Positions 10,112-22,503 of a stretch of 64,000 bases of DNA are shown piece by piece. The notes beneath the pieces are model-generated. The model had not been told where the DNA came from. It searched no databases and saw nothing but the letters and a program-made list of their open reading frames with translations. The DNA is from Mycobacterium branderi (GTDB lineage: Bacteria; Actinomycetota; Actinomycetes; Mycobacteriales; Mycobacteriaceae), in NCBI RefSeq assembly GCF_010728725.1, contig NZ_AP022606.1, positions 3,038,001 through 3,102,000 of the forward strand, read 5' to 3'. Position 1 is the first letter of the stretch, and each line of letters starts with the position of its first letter. The translations under genes and the position numbers were made by a program.

Positions 10112-12190
10112 TCACCTCCGGCGCAGCAGCGGGTATCGGGCTTCGGACGGGATCAGCGGCATGTTGATGATGTGGGCGACCGCCCGGGCAGGATCGATGC
10201 GCACGTAATTGGCTTGGCCCCACTGGTATTCCTCACCCGTTATCTCGTCGCGCACCCAGAACCGTTCGTAGGGCTCCATACCCAGTGCGGCCATGTCCAA
10301 CCACAACGTCGCCTCTTCCGGTCCGAACGCATTGAGCGTCACCACCACCAGCACGCAGTCGCCGGTGGTCGAGTCGAACTTGCTGTAGGCCAGCAGCGCG
10401 TCGTTGTCGATGCTGTGGAACCGAATGGTGCGCAACTCACGCAGCGCCGGATGCAACCGGCGAATGTTGTTGAGCCGGGCGATGAACGGCTCCAGCGACC
10501 TGCCCTCGGCCAGGGCACCCGCGAAGTCGCGGGGCCGCAACTCGTACTTCTCCGAGTCCAGGTATTCCTCGCTGCCTTCGCGCACCGCCCGATGCTCGAA
10601 AAGCTCGTAACCGGAATACATTCCCCAGGCCGGGCTCATCGTCGCGGCCAGCACCGCCCGAATCGCGAACATGCCCGGGCCGTTGTGTTGCAGCACGGCG
10701 TGCAGGATGTCGGGAGTGTTGACGAACAGGTTGGGTCGGCGGAAGTCGGCGAGTTCGGCGATCTCCTGGCCGAATTCGGTGAGTTCCCACTTGGCGGTGC
10801 GCCAGGTGAAATACGTGTAGGACTGGGTGAAGCCGAGTTTGGCGAGCCCGTACTGGCGGGCCGGCGGCGTGAACGCCTCCGACAAGAACAGCACATCGGG
10901 ATCGGCTGCTTTCACCTGAGCAATCAGCCACGCCCAGAAATTCGGCGGCTTGGTGTGCGGATTGTCGACCCGAAAGATCTTGACGCCGTGGTCGATCCAA
11001 TGCCGCACCACGCGCAGCACCTCGTCGTAGAGGCCCGCCGGGTCGTTGTCGAAGTTGAGCGGATAGATGTCCTGGTACTTCTTCGGCGGATTTTCCGCGT
11101 AGGCGATGGTGCCGTCGGGCAGTTCGGTGAACCACTCGCGGTGTTCGCGCGCCCACGGATGATCGGGCGCGCACTGCAGCGCCAGATCCAGCGCCACCTC
11201 CATCCCGAGGTCGCGGGCGGCCGCCACGAAGTCGTCGAAGTCGTCGATGGTGCCCAGCGCCGGATGCACCGCATCGTGGCCGCCCTCGTCGCTGCCGATC
11301 GCCCAGGGTGATCCGACGTCGCCCGGTACGGCGGTGGCGGTGTTGTTGCGGCCCTTGCGGTGGACCTTGCCGATCGGGTGGATCGGCGGCAGGTACACGA
11401 CGTCGAAGCCCATCTCCGCGATGCGGGGCAGCGCCGCCGCGGCGGTGGCGAAGGTCCCGTGCACCGGGTTGCCGTCGGCGTCCCAACCGCCGGTCGACCG
11501 CGGGAACATCTCGTACCACGCGCCGAAGCGGGCCTCCGGGCGGTCCACCCAGACCCCGTACTGGTCGCCGCGAGTGAGCAGGTCGCGCAGCGGATACTGC
11601 GCCAGCAGTTCCTCGACCCGGGGGCTCAGCGCGGCGGCCGCGCGGGTCAGCGGATCGCCCGGTTTGCGCAGCGCGGCCGCGGCCGTCAGCAGGGGTTCGC
11701 GTTGGCTGCGCGGCACGCCGGTGGCCGCCCGTTCCAGCAACCGGGCGCCGACCAGCAGGTCGTTGGACAGCTCCGTCTCGCCCTGGCCGGCGTCCAGCTT
11801 GGCCACGACCGCGTGTCGCCAACTGTGGATCGGGTCACCCCAGCCGTCCACCCGGAAGGTCCACAGCCCGACGCTGTCGGGGACGAACTGTCCGTGGAAC
11901 ACGTAGGGCTCTTCACCCATCGTCATCGGCAGCAGCAGTGGCTTGACCCGCGTCGTCGTCTCGAGCGCGTCCTTTTCGGCCACCTGCACGGCCTTGACCC
12001 GCCGTGTCTCGCTGACCTGCGGGTAATGGGGTCCCAGGTAGCGAACCACCAGCGTGGCCGCCACGGCCTCATGGCCTTCGCGCCAGACCGATGCCCGGAC
12101 CGGAACCACCTCGCCGACCACGGCCTTAGCCGGGTACGCGCCGCAGGACACGACGGGCTGGACGTCATCGATCTCGACACGACCTGGCAC
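10112..12190 (-). CDS. glgE: alpha-1,4-glucan:maltose-1-phosphate maltosyltransferase
   Basis: 692 aa from the GTG at 12190. GlgE extends alpha-1,4-glucans with maltosyl units from maltose-1-phosphate, and in M. tuberculosis its loss is lethal through accumulation of that phosphate. The GH13_3 core is intact: nucleophile Asp in [11 protein letters not shown], general acid Glu in FLSEAFTPP. The start is chosen because [10 protein letters not shown] begins the family-conserved part and an AAGGAGG site lies 11 nt upstream. A longer reading to 12265 exists but its extra 25 residues do not resemble GlgE. It is divergent from glgP. Confidence 0.94.
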   Translation of the reverse strand: MPGRVEIDDVQPVVSCGAYPAKAVVGEVVPVRASVWREGHEAVAATLVVRYLGPHYPQVSETRRVKAVQVAEKDALETTTRVKPLLLPMTMGEEPYVFHGQFVPDSVGLWTFRVDGWGDPIHSWRHAVVAKLDAGQGETELSNDLLVGARLLERAATGVPRSQREPLLTAAAALRKPGDPLTRAAAALSPRVEELLAQYPLRDLLTRGDQYGVWVDRPEARFGAWYEMFPRSTGGWDADGNPVHGTFATAAAALPRIAEMGFDVVYLPPIHPIGKVHRKGRNNTATAVPGDVGSPWAIGSDEGGHDAVHPALGTIDDFDDFVAAARDLGMEVALDLALQCAPDHPWAREHREWFTELPDGTIAYAENPPKKYQDIYPLNFDNDPAGLYDEVLRVVRHWIDHGVKIFRVDNPHTKPPNFWAWLIAQVKAADPDVLFLSEAFTPPARQYGLAKLGFTQSYTYFTWRTAKWELTEFGQEIAELADFRRPNLFVNTPDILHAVLQHNGPGMFAIRAVLAATMSPAWGMYSGYELFEHRAVREGSEEYLDSEKYELRPRDFAGALAEGRSLEPFIARLNNIRRLHPALRELRTIRFHSIDNDALLAYSKFDSTTGDCVLVVVTLNAFGPEEATLWLDMAALGMEPYERFWVRDEITGEEYQWGQANYVRIDPARAVAHIINMPLIPSEARYPLLRRR

Positions 12191-12334
12191 CGCGACTCCG
12201 CCCTCCTTTTCGGGGACATTCGGGAACACCCCTTGCGCCCAATACCCACCGTAGTGTCGGGCCACACCCGGAGCCGGCTAAGCGGCCGCTGTCGACACGT
12301 CGGCGCAGGCCCGTCGTCAGTAAGGTATGGATCC

Positions 12335-14947
12335 GTGAAAGCCCTCCGCCGGTTCACCGTCCGCGCGCATCTGCCCGAACGTCTGGCGGCGCTGGAGAGG
12401 CTGTCGACCAACTTGCGGTGGTCATGGGACACGCCGACGCAGGATCTCTTCGCGGCCATCGACGCGGAGCTCTGGACGCAATGCGGGCAGGACCCGGTGG
12501 CGTTGCTGGGCGCGGTGCGTCCCGCACGCCTCGACGAATTGGCGGCCGACGGCGAGTTTCTGGACCGGCTCGACGGGCTGGCGGCCGATCTGGACGATTA
12601 CCTGACCAGGCCGCTGTGGTATCAGCATCAGCAAAACGACGGCGTCGCAATGCCTTCCGGGATCGCCTACTTCTCGATGGAGTTCGGGGTAGCCGAGGTG
12701 CTGCCCAACTATTCGGGCGGCCTGGGAATTCTGGCCGGCGATCATCTCAAGTCGGCGTCGGATTTGGGTCTGCCGTTGATCGCCGTCGGCTTGTACTACC
12801 GGTCGGGGTATTTCCGTCAGTCGCTGACCGTGGACGGCTGGCAGCAGGAGACGTATCCGTCGCTGGACCCGCAGGGCTTGCCGCTGCGGCTGCTCACCGA
12901 CGCCGATCGCCACCCGGTGTCGGTGGAGCTGGCGCTGCCCGACGCCGGCCGGCTGCGGGCCCGGATCTGGGTCGCACAGGTCGGCCGCGTCCCGTTGCTG
13001 CTGCTGGACTCCGACATCCCGGAAAACGAGCACGACCTGCGCAGCGTCACCGACCGGCTGTACGGCGGCGACCAGGAGCACCGCATCAAACAGGAGATCC
13101 TCGCCGGGATCGGCGGCGTGCGGGCGATCCGCGCCTTCGTCGACATCGAGGGGCTGGCCTCGCCGGACGTCTTCCACATGAACGAGGGCCACGCCGGCTT
13201 CCTCGGCGCGGAACGCATCCGTGAGCTGGTCACCGACGCCGGACTGGATTTCGATACCGCGCTGACCGTCGTGCGCTCCAGCACCGTGTTCACCACCCAT
13301 ACCCCGGTGCCCGCCGGCATCGACCGGTTCCCGATGGAGATGGTGCGGCGCTACTTCGACGACACCCGCGACGGCTCCGTGCTGCTGCCCGGGGTCGCGA
13401 CCGAGCGGATCCTGGAGCTGGGCGCCGAGGAGGACCCGGAACTGTTCAACATGGCCCACATGGGTCTGCGGCTGGCGCAACGGGCGAATGGCGTCTCGCT
13501 CCTGCACGGCCGGGTGAGCCGGGTGATGTTCAACGGGCTCTGGCGGGGCTTCGATCCCGACGAGGTGCCGATCGGGTCGATCACCAACGGTGTGCATGCG
13601 CCCACCTGGGCCGCGCCGCAGTGGCTGCAACTGGGCCACGAGCTGGCGGGCTCGGACTCGTTGACCGAACCCGAGGTGTGGCAGCGTCTCCAGGGTGTCG
13701 ACGCCGGGCACCTGTGGTGGATCCGCTCGCAACTGCGGGCGTTGCTGATCGACGACGTCCGGGCGCGGCTGCGCCGGTCCTGCCTGGAGCGCGGCGCGTC
13801 GGAGGCCGAATTAGGCTGGATCACAACGGCTTTCGACCCCGAGGTGCTCACCGTCGGGTTCGCCCGCCGGGTGCCGACCTACAAGCGGCTGACGTTGATG
13901 CTGCGCGACCCGGATCGGCTCGAGCGGCTCCTGCTGGACGAGGAAAAGCCGATCCAGCTGATCGTCGCCGGCAAGTCGCATCCCGCCGACGACGGCGGCA
14001 AGGCGCTGATCCAGCAGGTGGTGCGGTTCGCCGACCGGCCGACGGTGCGTCACCGCATCGCGTTTTTGCCCGACTACGACATGTCGATGGCGCGACGGCT
14101 GTACTGGGGCTGCGATGTATGGCTGAACAACCCACTGCGCCCGTTGGAGGCCTGCGGCACGTCGGGAATGAAAAGCGCGCTCAACGGCGGGTTGAACCTG
14201 TCCATCCGCGACGGCTGGTGGGACGAGTGGTACGACGGCCAAAACGGCTGGGAGATACCGTCGGCCTCGCGGATGGCCGACGAGGACCGCCGCGACGACC
14301 TGGAGGCCGCCGCCCTCTACGACCTCCTGGAGCACTCAGTGGCGCCGACGTTCTACGAGCGCGACGACCGCGGGGTGCCGCCGCGGTGGATCGAAATGGT
14401 GCGGCACACCTTGCAGACGCTCGGGCCGAAGGTACTGGCCTCGCGGATGGTGCGCGACTACGTCGAGCAGTACTACCGGCCGGCGGCCCAGTCCCTGCGC
14501 CGCACGGTCGCGGTCGACGCCGACGGCGTGGTGAGGTTCGACGCCGCCCGCGAGCTGGCCGCCTACCGGCAACGCGCTCTTGCGGCCTGGCCCAAGATCC
14601 GCATCAACGACGTCGACAGCACCGGGCTGCCCGACACCCCGGTGCTCGGCTCGGAGCTGACCCTGACCGCGACCGTGCAGCTGGCCGGTCTGGCGCCCGA
14701 CGAAGTGACCGTGCAGGCGGCGGTCGGTCGGGTCGACGCGGGCGATGCGCTGCAAGACCCCGTCACCGTCGAGATGTCGCACACCGGCACCGCGTTCGGC
14801 GGCGACGAGGTCTTTTCGACGACGATGCCGCTTCCGGTGGCCGGGTCGGTCGGCTACACGGTGCGGGTGCTGCCGCGCCACCCGATGCTCGCCAGCGACG
14901 CCGAGCTGGGCCTGGTCACGCTGGCTGAACGCTCGGCGACGGAGTAA
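12335..14947 (+). CDS. glgP: alpha-glucan (glycogen) phosphorylase
   Basis: 870 aa from the GTG at 12335 (VKALRRFTVRAHLPERL), close to the 863 aa I recall for Rv1328. It releases glucose-1-phosphate from alpha-glucans. The PLP-binding lysine is in GTSGMKSALNGG, and FSMEFGVAEVLPNYSGGLG is the family's N-terminal block. A much longer open frame upstream (to 11360) runs antisense through glgE and is not coding. Its 3' end overlaps the convergent dinG by 32 bp. Confidence 0.95.
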   Translation: MKALRRFTVRAHLPERLAALERLSTNLRWSWDTPTQDLFAAIDAELWTQCGQDPVALLGAVRPARLDELAADGEFLDRLDGLAADLDDYLTRPLWYQHQQNDGVAMPSGIAYFSMEFGVAEVLPNYSGGLGILAGDHLKSASDLGLPLIAVGLYYRSGYFRQSLTVDGWQQETYPSLDPQGLPLRLLTDADRHPVSVELALPDAGRLRARIWVAQVGRVPLLLLDSDIPENEHDLRSVTDRLYGGDQEHRIKQEILAGIGGVRAIRAFVDIEGLASPDVFHMNEGHAGFLGAERIRELVTDAGLDFDTALTVVRSSTVFTTHTPVPAGIDRFPMEMVRRYFDDTRDGSVLLPGVATERILELGAEEDPELFNMAHMGLRLAQRANGVSLLHGRVSRVMFNGLWRGFDPDEVPIGSITNGVHAPTWAAPQWLQLGHELAGSDSLTEPEVWQRLQGVDAGHLWWIRSQLRALLIDDVRARLRRSCLERGASEAELGWITTAFDPEVLTVGFARRVPTYKRLTLMLRDPDRLERLLLDEEKPIQLIVAGKSHPADDGGKALIQQVVRFADRPTVRHRIAFLPDYDMSMARRLYWGCDVWLNNPLRPLEACGTSGMKSALNGGLNLSIRDGWWDEWYDGQNGWEIPSASRMADEDRRDDLEAAALYDLLEHSVAPTFYERDDRGVPPRWIEMVRHTLQTLGPKVLASRMVRDYVEQYYRPAAQSLRRTVAVDADGVVRFDAARELAAYRQRALAAWPKIRINDVDSTGLPDTPVLGSELTLTATVQLAGLAPDEVTVQAAVGRVDAGDALQDPVTVEMSHTGTAFGGDEVFSTTMPLPVAGSVGYTVRVLPRHPMLASDAELGLVTLAERSATE

Positions 14948-16892
14948 CCGGGCGGTCCTGTAACGCGGTCCGCAGCCGCACCAGCGCCTCGCGCACCTTC
15001 GCGGGGTCAGTGGTCGCCCAGAACGGCGGCAGTGACGCGCGCAGGTAACCGCCGTAGCGCGCGGTGGCCATCCGGGAGTCGAGCACCGCGACCACTCCGC
15101 GGTCGTCGACTCTGCGCAGGAGCCGTCCCGAGCCCTGCGCCAGCAGCAGCGCGGCGTGGCTGGCGGCGACCGCCATGAAGCCGTTGCCGCCGTGCGCGGT
15201 CACCGCGCGCTGCCGCGCGGAGAGCAGCGGGTCGTCGGGCCTCGGGAACGGGATGCGGTCGATGATCACCAACGACAGCGACGGACCGGGCACGTCGACG
15301 CCCTGCCACAGCGACAGCGTGCCGAACAGCGACGTGGTGTGGTCGGCGGCGAACTGCTCGACCAGCGCGCCGGTGGCGTCGTCGCCCTGGCAGAGCACCG
15401 GGGTCTCCAGCCGTTCGGCCATGGCCTCGGCGGCCGCGCGGGCCGCCCGCATCGACGAGAACAGGCCCAGCGTGCGGCCGCCCGCGGCCGCGATCAGCTC
15501 GGCGATCTCGCTCAGCTGCTCGGCCGAGCCGGTGCCGTCGCGGCCGGGCGGCGGCAAGTGGGCGGCCACGTAGAGGATCCCCGCCTTGGCGTGGTGAAAC
15601 GGCGAGCCGACGTCCAGCCCACGCCAGCCGTCGTCTCCGGCGAGACCCCACGCGCTGGCCATCGCGTCGAAGCTGCCGCCGACCGTCAGGGTCGCCGACG
15701 TGAGAACGGTGGTGGATCGCTCAAACACGCTGTCGCGCAACAACTCTGCCACCGACAGCGGCGCCACCTTCAGCACGGCGCGATTGTCCTCGCGCTCCAG
15801 CCAGACGACGTCGGTGCGATCGGGGATCGGCGGGGCGAACGACGTCAGGATCCGGGCGGCGGTGTCGGCGATCTCGGCGAGGGCGGCCACCGCCTCGGCG
15901 CGCGCGGCCGCCGCCTTCGGGTCGCTGGGTGCGGTGTCGATCGCGGACCGGGCCTTGCCCGCCGCGTCGCGGAGCGCCGCCAGATAGCTGGCCAGCTCGT
16001 CGTCGAGCCGGTCGATACGCCCGGGTGACGCGTCGTGGATTGCCGACGAGAACGTCGCCGTCGCGGCCTCGAGCCGTTCGGACAGCTCGGGGTCGATCAG
16101 CCGCGCCGCGCGCCGGTGGGCGACCGCCAGGGAAGTGGCCGACAGCTCGCCGGTGGCTACCGCGGTCACGCGGTCGGTCAGCTCGTGCGCCTCGTCGACG
16201 ACCAGCAGCTGGTGTTCGGGCAGGACGGCCGACCCGGAGACGGCGTCGATGGCCAGCAACGCGTGGTTGGTGACGACGATATCGGCCTGGCCGGCCTTGG
16301 CGCGGGCCCGTTCGGCGAAACACTCGCCGCCGAAGGGGCAGCGCGCCACGCCCAGGCATTCGCGGGCGGACACGCTGACCTGGGCCCACGACCGGTCGGC
16401 CACGCCCGGCTTCAGGTCGTCGCGGTCGCCGGATTCCGTCGTCGACGCCCACGCGGTGAGCCGCTGCACATCGCGGCCCAGCGCGGTGGCTGCAACTGGC
16501 TCGAAAAGCTCGTCCTGCTCCCCGTCGTCTGCGGCCCCGTTGTGAATCTTGTTGAGGCACAGGTAGTTACGCCGCCCCTTCAGTAGCGCGAACCGCGGCC
16601 GGCGGGGCAGTTCGTCGGCGAGCGAGTCGACCAGCTGGGGCAGATCGCGGTCGACGAGTTGGCGTTGCAGCGCAATTGTCGCCGTCGACACCACGACGGT
16701 AGTGTCGTCGGATACCGCCCGAACAATGGCAGGAACCAGGTACGCCAACGACTTTCCGGTTCCGGTGCCCGCCTGCACCGCGAGATGCTCGCCGGTGTCG
16801 AAGGCGTGCGCAACCGCGGTGGCCATCTGCAGCTGACCGCTGCGCTCGCTGCCACCGAGCGCCGCCACCGCAGTGGCCAGCAGAGCGGGCAC
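14916..16892 (-). CDS. dinG: DinG-family ATP-dependent 5'-3' DNA helicase
   Basis: 658 aa, homologue of Rv1329c. It has Walker A GTGTGKS, the DEAH box in VVDEAHEL, and a cysteine set (YLCLNK, RECLGVARCPFGGECF) that fits the 4Fe-4S cluster of XPD/DinG helicases. It should unwind forked DNA, D-loops and R-loops. The GTG at 16892 is the only possible start, because an in-frame TAA lies about nine codons upstream. It lies 21 nt downstream of pncB on the same strand, so an operon is likely. Confidence 0.93.
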   Translation of the reverse strand: MPALLATAVAALGGSERSGQLQMATAVAHAFDTGEHLAVQAGTGTGKSLAYLVPAIVRAVSDDTTVVVSTATIALQRQLVDRDLPQLVDSLADELPRRPRFALLKGRRNYLCLNKIHNGAADDGEQDELFEPVAATALGRDVQRLTAWASTTESGDRDDLKPGVADRSWAQVSVSARECLGVARCPFGGECFAERARAKAGQADIVVTNHALLAIDAVSGSAVLPEHQLLVVDEAHELTDRVTAVATGELSATSLAVAHRRAARLIDPELSERLEAATATFSSAIHDASPGRIDRLDDELASYLAALRDAAGKARSAIDTAPSDPKAAAARAEAVAALAEIADTAARILTSFAPPIPDRTDVVWLEREDNRAVLKVAPLSVAELLRDSVFERSTTVLTSATLTVGGSFDAMASAWGLAGDDGWRGLDVGSPFHHAKAGILYVAAHLPPPGRDGTGSAEQLSEIAELIAAAGGRTLGLFSSMRAARAAAEAMAERLETPVLCQGDDATGALVEQFAADHTTSLFGTLSLWQGVDVPGPSLSLVIIDRIPFPRPDDPLLSARQRAVTAHGGNGFMAVAASHAALLLAQGSGRLLRRVDDRGVVAVLDSRMATARYGGYLRASLPPFWATTDPAKVREALVRLRTALQDRPVTPSPSVQPA

Positions 16893-16913
16893 CTCGGGCG
16901 TGGCTACTCCTGG

Positions 16914-18209
16914 TTATCGGTGTGAGGCCGGGATTTGCGTGGTCGGGATCGCGGGATCGCCGTGCGACAACATCAGACCCTCCCAGGGCAAGCTTCGCAA
17001 GCCCGACGCCACCAGCTTGCGCGCCACGCCGAGATCCGCCTCGGCCACGGGTTGGCCGTCGCGCACCAGCGGGACCGTCAACGCCCGGCACGGCTCGGCG
17101 GTGTCGGGTGGCTGACCCGCGGGATACACGATCTCTTCGGTGATCGTGCCGGTCGGGCGGCTCGTCCGCACAGCTTGTTTGCGCCCGCCGTGCGACTCCT
17201 TGTGGGTGCTGCGCTTCTGCACCGGGATCCCGTCGACCTCGACAAGCTTGTAGATCATGTTCGCGGTCGGCGCCCCCGAGCCGGTGACCAGCGACGTGCC
17301 CACCCCGTAGCTGTCCACCGGTTCCGCCCGCAGCGCGGCGATCGCGAACTCGTCGAGGTCACCGGAGACCACGATCTTGGTCTGCGTCGCGCCGAGCCGG
17401 TCGAGCTGCTCGCGGGTTTGGCGGGCCAGCACGCCCAGCTCGCCGGAGTCGATGCGGACCGCGCCGAGTCCGGTCCCGGCGGCCGCGACGGCGTTGGCGA
17501 CGCCGGTCGTCACGTCGTAGGTGTCGACCAGCAGGGTGGTGTCAGCACCCAGCGCCTCGACCTGGGCGCGAAAGGCGGCCGGCTCGTCGGGGCCGTCCGG
17601 GCCGGTGTGCAGCAGGGTGAACGCGTGGGCGGCGGTGCCTTCGGCGGGTATGCCGTAGCGCCGCTGCGCTTCGAGGTTCGAGGACGCCGTGAAGCCGGCG
17701 ATGTAGGCGGCCCGGGCCGCCGCGACGGCGGCTTGCTCGTGGGTCCGTCGGGAGCCCATCTCGATCAGTGGCCGGTCGGCCGCCGCGCTGACCATCCGCG
17801 CGGCCGCCGATGCGATCGCGCTGTCGTGGTTGAAAATCGACAACGCCAGTGTTTCCAGCACGATGCATTCGGCGAAACTGCCATGCACCGAAAGCACCGG
17901 CGATCCGGGGAAGTACAACTCGCCCTCGGCGTAGCCGTCGACGTCGCCGCGGAACTGGAATCCGCGAAGGTACTCCAGGGTGTCGTCGTCGAGAAATTCC
18001 GCCAGCGACGTCAGCGCGGCGTCGTCGAACCTGAAGTGCGGCAACGCTTCCAGGAAGCGGCCGGTGCCGGCGACCACGCCGTAGCGCCGCCCGTCGGGCA
18101 GCCGGCGGGCGAACAACTCGAAGGTGCTCCGCCGCGCCACGGTGCCGTCGCGCAGCGCGGCCGCCAGCATCGTCAACTCGTATTTGTCGGTCAGCAACCC
18201 AAGGGTCAC
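16914..18209 (-). CDS. pncB: nicotinate phosphoribosyltransferase
   Basis: 431 aa from the GTG at 18209 ([14 protein letters not shown]). A second possible GTG at 18254 would overlap the divergent clpS gene. It is a homologue of PncB1 (Rv1330c) and makes nicotinate mononucleotide in NAD salvage. Conserved features are the [10 protein letters not shown] terminus, the GSRRTHEQ segment with the active-site His, and the IDSGELG phosphate-binding strand. It is divergent from clpS, with under 30 bp between the likely starts. Confidence 0.92.
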   Translation of the reverse strand: MTLGLLTDKYELTMLAAALRDGTVARRSTFELFARRLPDGRRYGVVAGTGRFLEALPHFRFDDAALTSLAEFLDDDTLEYLRGFQFRGDVDGYAEGELYFPGSPVLSVHGSFAECIVLETLALSIFNHDSAIASAAARMVSAAADRPLIEMGSRRTHEQAAVAAARAAYIAGFTASSNLEAQRRYGIPAEGTAAHAFTLLHTGPDGPDEPAAFRAQVEALGADTTLLVDTYDVTTGVANAVAAAGTGLGAVRIDSGELGVLARQTREQLDRLGATQTKIVVSGDLDEFAIAALRAEPVDSYGVGTSLVTGSGAPTANMIYKLVEVDGIPVQKRSTHKESHGGRKQAVRTSRPTGTITEEIVYPAGQPPDTAEPCRALTVPLVRDGQPVAEADLGVARKLVASGLRSLPWEGLMLSHGDPAIPTTQIPASHR

Positions 18210-18238
18210 GACGCAACGGTATCGGTATCCTGGAAGCC

Positions 18239-18541
18239 ATGGTTGCGTCAGCACCGACCAAGCCGGGAACCAGTGGTTCGCAGCAGGTTGATCCCGTCGA
18301 CGTCACGGCCAGTCCGTGGGTCACGATCGTGTGGGACGACCCGGTCAACCTGATGAACTACGTGACGTACGTCTTCCAGAAGTTGTTCGGCTACAGCGAA
18401 CCGCATGCCACCAAGCTGATGTTGCAGGTGCACAACGAAGGCAAGGCGGTGGTGTCGTCGGGCAGTCGGGAAGAGATGGAAGTCGACGTGACCAAACTGC
18501 ATGCCGCGGGCCTGTGGGCCACCATGCAGCAGGACCGGTGA
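18239..18541 (+). CDS. clpS: ClpS, adaptor for the ClpP protease
   Basis: 100 aa, homologue of Rv1331. ClpS delivers substrates carrying N-degrons (bulky N-terminal residues) to the ClpC/ClpP protease. The core [16 protein letters not shown] and the HNEGKAVV segment form the N-degron pocket and Clp-binding surface. A flexible N-terminal stretch of about 25 residues precedes it, as in the family. It starts the run of same-strand genes that continues to 25,613. Confidence 0.95.
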   Translation: MVASAPTKPGTSGSQQVDPVDVTASPWVTIVWDDPVNLMNYVTYVFQKLFGYSEPHATKLMLQVHNEGKAVVSSGSREEMEVDVTKLHAAGLWATMQQDR

Positions 18542-18550
18542 GATCGAGGC

Positions 18551-19123
18551 GTGCGCAAGTGGAAGCGGGTTGAGACCGCCGACGGTCCCCGTTTTCGGTC
18601 CGCGTTGCTGCCGCACGAAGCGGCACTGCTCAAGAGCCTGGTCGGCTCGATGATGGGCCTGCTCGACGAACGCGAATCCTCTTCGCCGCGAGACGAACTC
18701 GAGCAGATCACCGGCATGAAGACCGGCAACGCCGAACCCCCGAACAACGAGACGCTGCGGCGGCTCTTACCGGATTTCTCCAAACCCGACGAGGATGCGC
18801 CGGACGCCGCGGAGGCGCTGAACGCTGCCCTGCGCAGCCTGCACGAGCCCGAGATCATCGAAGCCAAACGTGTTGCGGCACAGCAACTTTTGGATACCGT
18901 TCCCGACGACGGCGGCCGGTTCGAGCTGACCGAGGACGCCGCCAACGCGTGGATCGCCGCCGTCAACGACGTCCGTTTGGCGTTGGGCACCATGCTCGAC
19001 ATCCGCCCCGACGGGCCGGATCGGCTGCCCGACGACCATCCGCTGGCCCCGCACCTCGACGTCTACCAGTGGCTGACCTTCCTGCAGGAATATCTCGTGC
19101 TGGCGCTGATGGGGTCCCGGTGA
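18551..19123 (+). CDS. DUF2017 protein (Rv1332 homologue)
   Basis: 190 aa from GTG. The sequence is mostly helical and acidic, with no catalytic motif or membrane segment that I recognise. It belongs to DUF2017, an actinobacterial family that nearly always follows clpS, so a role with ClpS/ClpP-dependent proteolysis is a reasonable guess, no more. It is sometimes annotated as a transcriptional regulator, but I see no clear helix-turn-helix. Its stop overlaps the next start (GTGA). Confidence 0.85.
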   Translation: MRKWKRVETADGPRFRSALLPHEAALLKSLVGSMMGLLDERESSSPRDELEQITGMKTGNAEPPNNETLRRLLPDFSKPDEDAPDAAEALNAALRSLHEPEIIEAKRVAAQQLLDTVPDDGGRFELTEDAANAWIAAVNDVRLALGTMLDIRPDGPDRLPDDHPLAPHLDVYQWLTFLQEYLVLALMGSR

Positions 19124-20169
19124 ATTCGGTCACCGACGTCGGCGGCATCCGCGTCGGACACCACCACCGACTGGACCCCGACGCGACCCTCGGTGCCGGG
19201 TGGGCGAGCGGCGTCACCGTCGTCCTGACCCCGCCGGGCACCGTGGGCGCCGTCGACTGCCGCGGCGGGGCACCCGGCACCCGCGAGACCGATCTGCTCG
19301 ACCCGGCCAACACCGTGCGCTATGTGGATGCGGTGCTGCTCGCCGGCGGCAGCGCCTACGGGCTGGCCGCCGCCGACGGCGTGATGCGCTGGCTGGAGGA
19401 ACACGATCGCGGTGTGGCGATGGACGGCGGCGTGGTGCCGATCGTGCCGGGCGCGGTCGTCTTCGACCTGCCGGTCGGCGGCTGGGATTGCCGGCCGACC
19501 GCCGAATTCGGCTACGCGGCCTGCGAAGCGGCCGGCGCCGATTTCGCCCTCGGCAGCGTCGGCGCCGGAACCGGGGCCCGCGTCGGGGTCCTCAAGGGCG
19601 GCGTCGGAACGGCGTCGGTGACGCTCCCGTCGGGTGTCACGGTCGGGGCGGTCGCGGTCGTCAACGCTGCGGGGGAGGCGGTCGACACCGACAGCGGGCT
19701 GCCGTGGCTGGCGTACCTGATCGACGAGTTCGGCCTGAAGCCGCCGCCGGCGGAGCAGCTCGCGGCGTTCGCGCAGCTGAACGCCGAGCAGAGCCCGCTG
19801 AACACCACGATCGCCGTGGTCGCCACCGACGCCGCGCTCAGCCCGGCCGCGTGCCGCCGGGTCGCCATCGCCGCCCACGACGGCCTGGCCCGGACCATCC
19901 GGCCTGCGCACACTCCGCTGGACGGCGATACGGTATTCGCGCTGGCCACCGGCGCCGTCGAGGTGCCGCCGGCCGAAACACCGGCTGCGCTCTCCCCGGA
20001 GACCGCGCTGGTCACCCAGGTCGGCGCGGCGGCGGCCGATTGTCTGGCCCGCGCGGTGCTGGACGGTGTGCTGGCCGCCGAGTCGGTGGCCGGAATACCG
20101 ACCTACCGCGACCTGTTGCCCGGAGCGTTCGAGCGCGCCGGTGACGATGCAGAGCGGAAGCGATGCTGA
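19120..20169 (+). CDS. P1-family (DmpA/BapA-like) peptidase
   Basis: 349 aa from the GTG at 19120, which overlaps the previous stop by 4 bp; homologue of Rv1333. P1 peptidases are N-terminal-nucleophile aminopeptidases that cut themselves into two chains. The GGIRVGHHH start, the LLAGGSAYGLAAADGVMRWLEE block and the NTTIAVVATDA segment, where self-cleavage happens in the family, are all present. No signal peptide. The stop codon lies inside a MIRU-like repeat shared with the start of mec. Confidence 0.9.
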   Translation: MNSVTDVGGIRVGHHHRLDPDATLGAGWASGVTVVLTPPGTVGAVDCRGGAPGTRETDLLDPANTVRYVDAVLLAGGSAYGLAAADGVMRWLEEHDRGVAMDGGVVPIVPGAVVFDLPVGGWDCRPTAEFGYAACEAAGADFALGSVGAGTGARVGVLKGGVGTASVTLPSGVTVGAVAVVNAAGEAVDTDSGLPWLAYLIDEFGLKPPPAEQLAAFAQLNAEQSPLNTTIAVVATDAALSPAACRRVAIAAHDGLARTIRPAHTPLDGDTVFALATGAVEVPPAETPAALSPETALVTQVGAAAADCLARAVLDGVLAAESVAGIPTYRDLLPGAFERAGDDAERKRC

Positions 20170-20187
20170 GGAGCGGCGCTAATGACC
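20143..20187 (+). repeat. MIRU-like interspersed repeat, copy 1
   Basis: GACGATGCAGAGCG followed by AGCGATG and GAGGAGCGGCGC. The same string recurs at 24978-25019. It resembles the core of mycobacterial interspersed repetitive units (MIRUs), known from senX3-regX3 and other operon junctions. Here it supplies the stop of the upstream peptidase gene, the GAGGAG ribosome-binding site and the start of mec, which is the placement known for MIRUs. Confidence 0.75.
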
Positions 20188-20615
20188 GAGAAGGAGCCTG
20201 ACGTGCTGGTGATTCGTGCCGACCTGGTCGACGCGATGGTCGCCCACGCCCGCGCCGACCATCCCGACGAAGCCTGCGGTGTGCTGGCCGGCCCGGAGGG
20301 CTCGGATCGCCCGGAGCGGCACATTCCGATGGTCAACGCCGAACGCTCGCCGACGTTCTACCGCTTCGACTCGGCCGAGCAGCTCAAGGTGTGGCGCGCG
20401 ATGGACGAGGCCGACGAGGCACCGATCGTGATCTACCACTCGCACACCGCCACCGAGGCATACCCCAGCCGCACCGACATCAGCCTCGCCGCCGAACCCG
20501 ATGCGCACTACGTGCTGGTGTCCACCCGCGAACCCGAGCAGCACGAGCTGCGCAGCTACCGCATCATCGACGGCGTCGTCACCGAAGAGCCCGTCACCAT
20601 CGTTGAGGAGTACTG

Positions 20616-20616
<1 letters not shown>
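20182..20616 (+). CDS. mec: CysO-cysteine peptidase, JAMM zinc protease
   Basis: 144 aa, homologue of Mec (Rv1334). It cleaves cysteine off the CysO-cysteine adduct made by CysM. The JAMM motif is complete: Glu30, His86-x-His88, Ser96 and Asp99. The ribosome-binding site comes from the MIRU-like repeat. It is translationally coupled to cysO (TGATG junction). In this genome it may also have to trim CysO, which carries one residue after its diglycine. Confidence 0.95.

Positions 20617-22499
<1,883 letters not shown>

Positions 22500-22503
<4 letters not shown>

Noticed and set aside
11360..12334. Long N-terminal extension of glgP
   Set aside because: It is antisense to glgE and unrelated to phosphorylases; the family start is at 12335.
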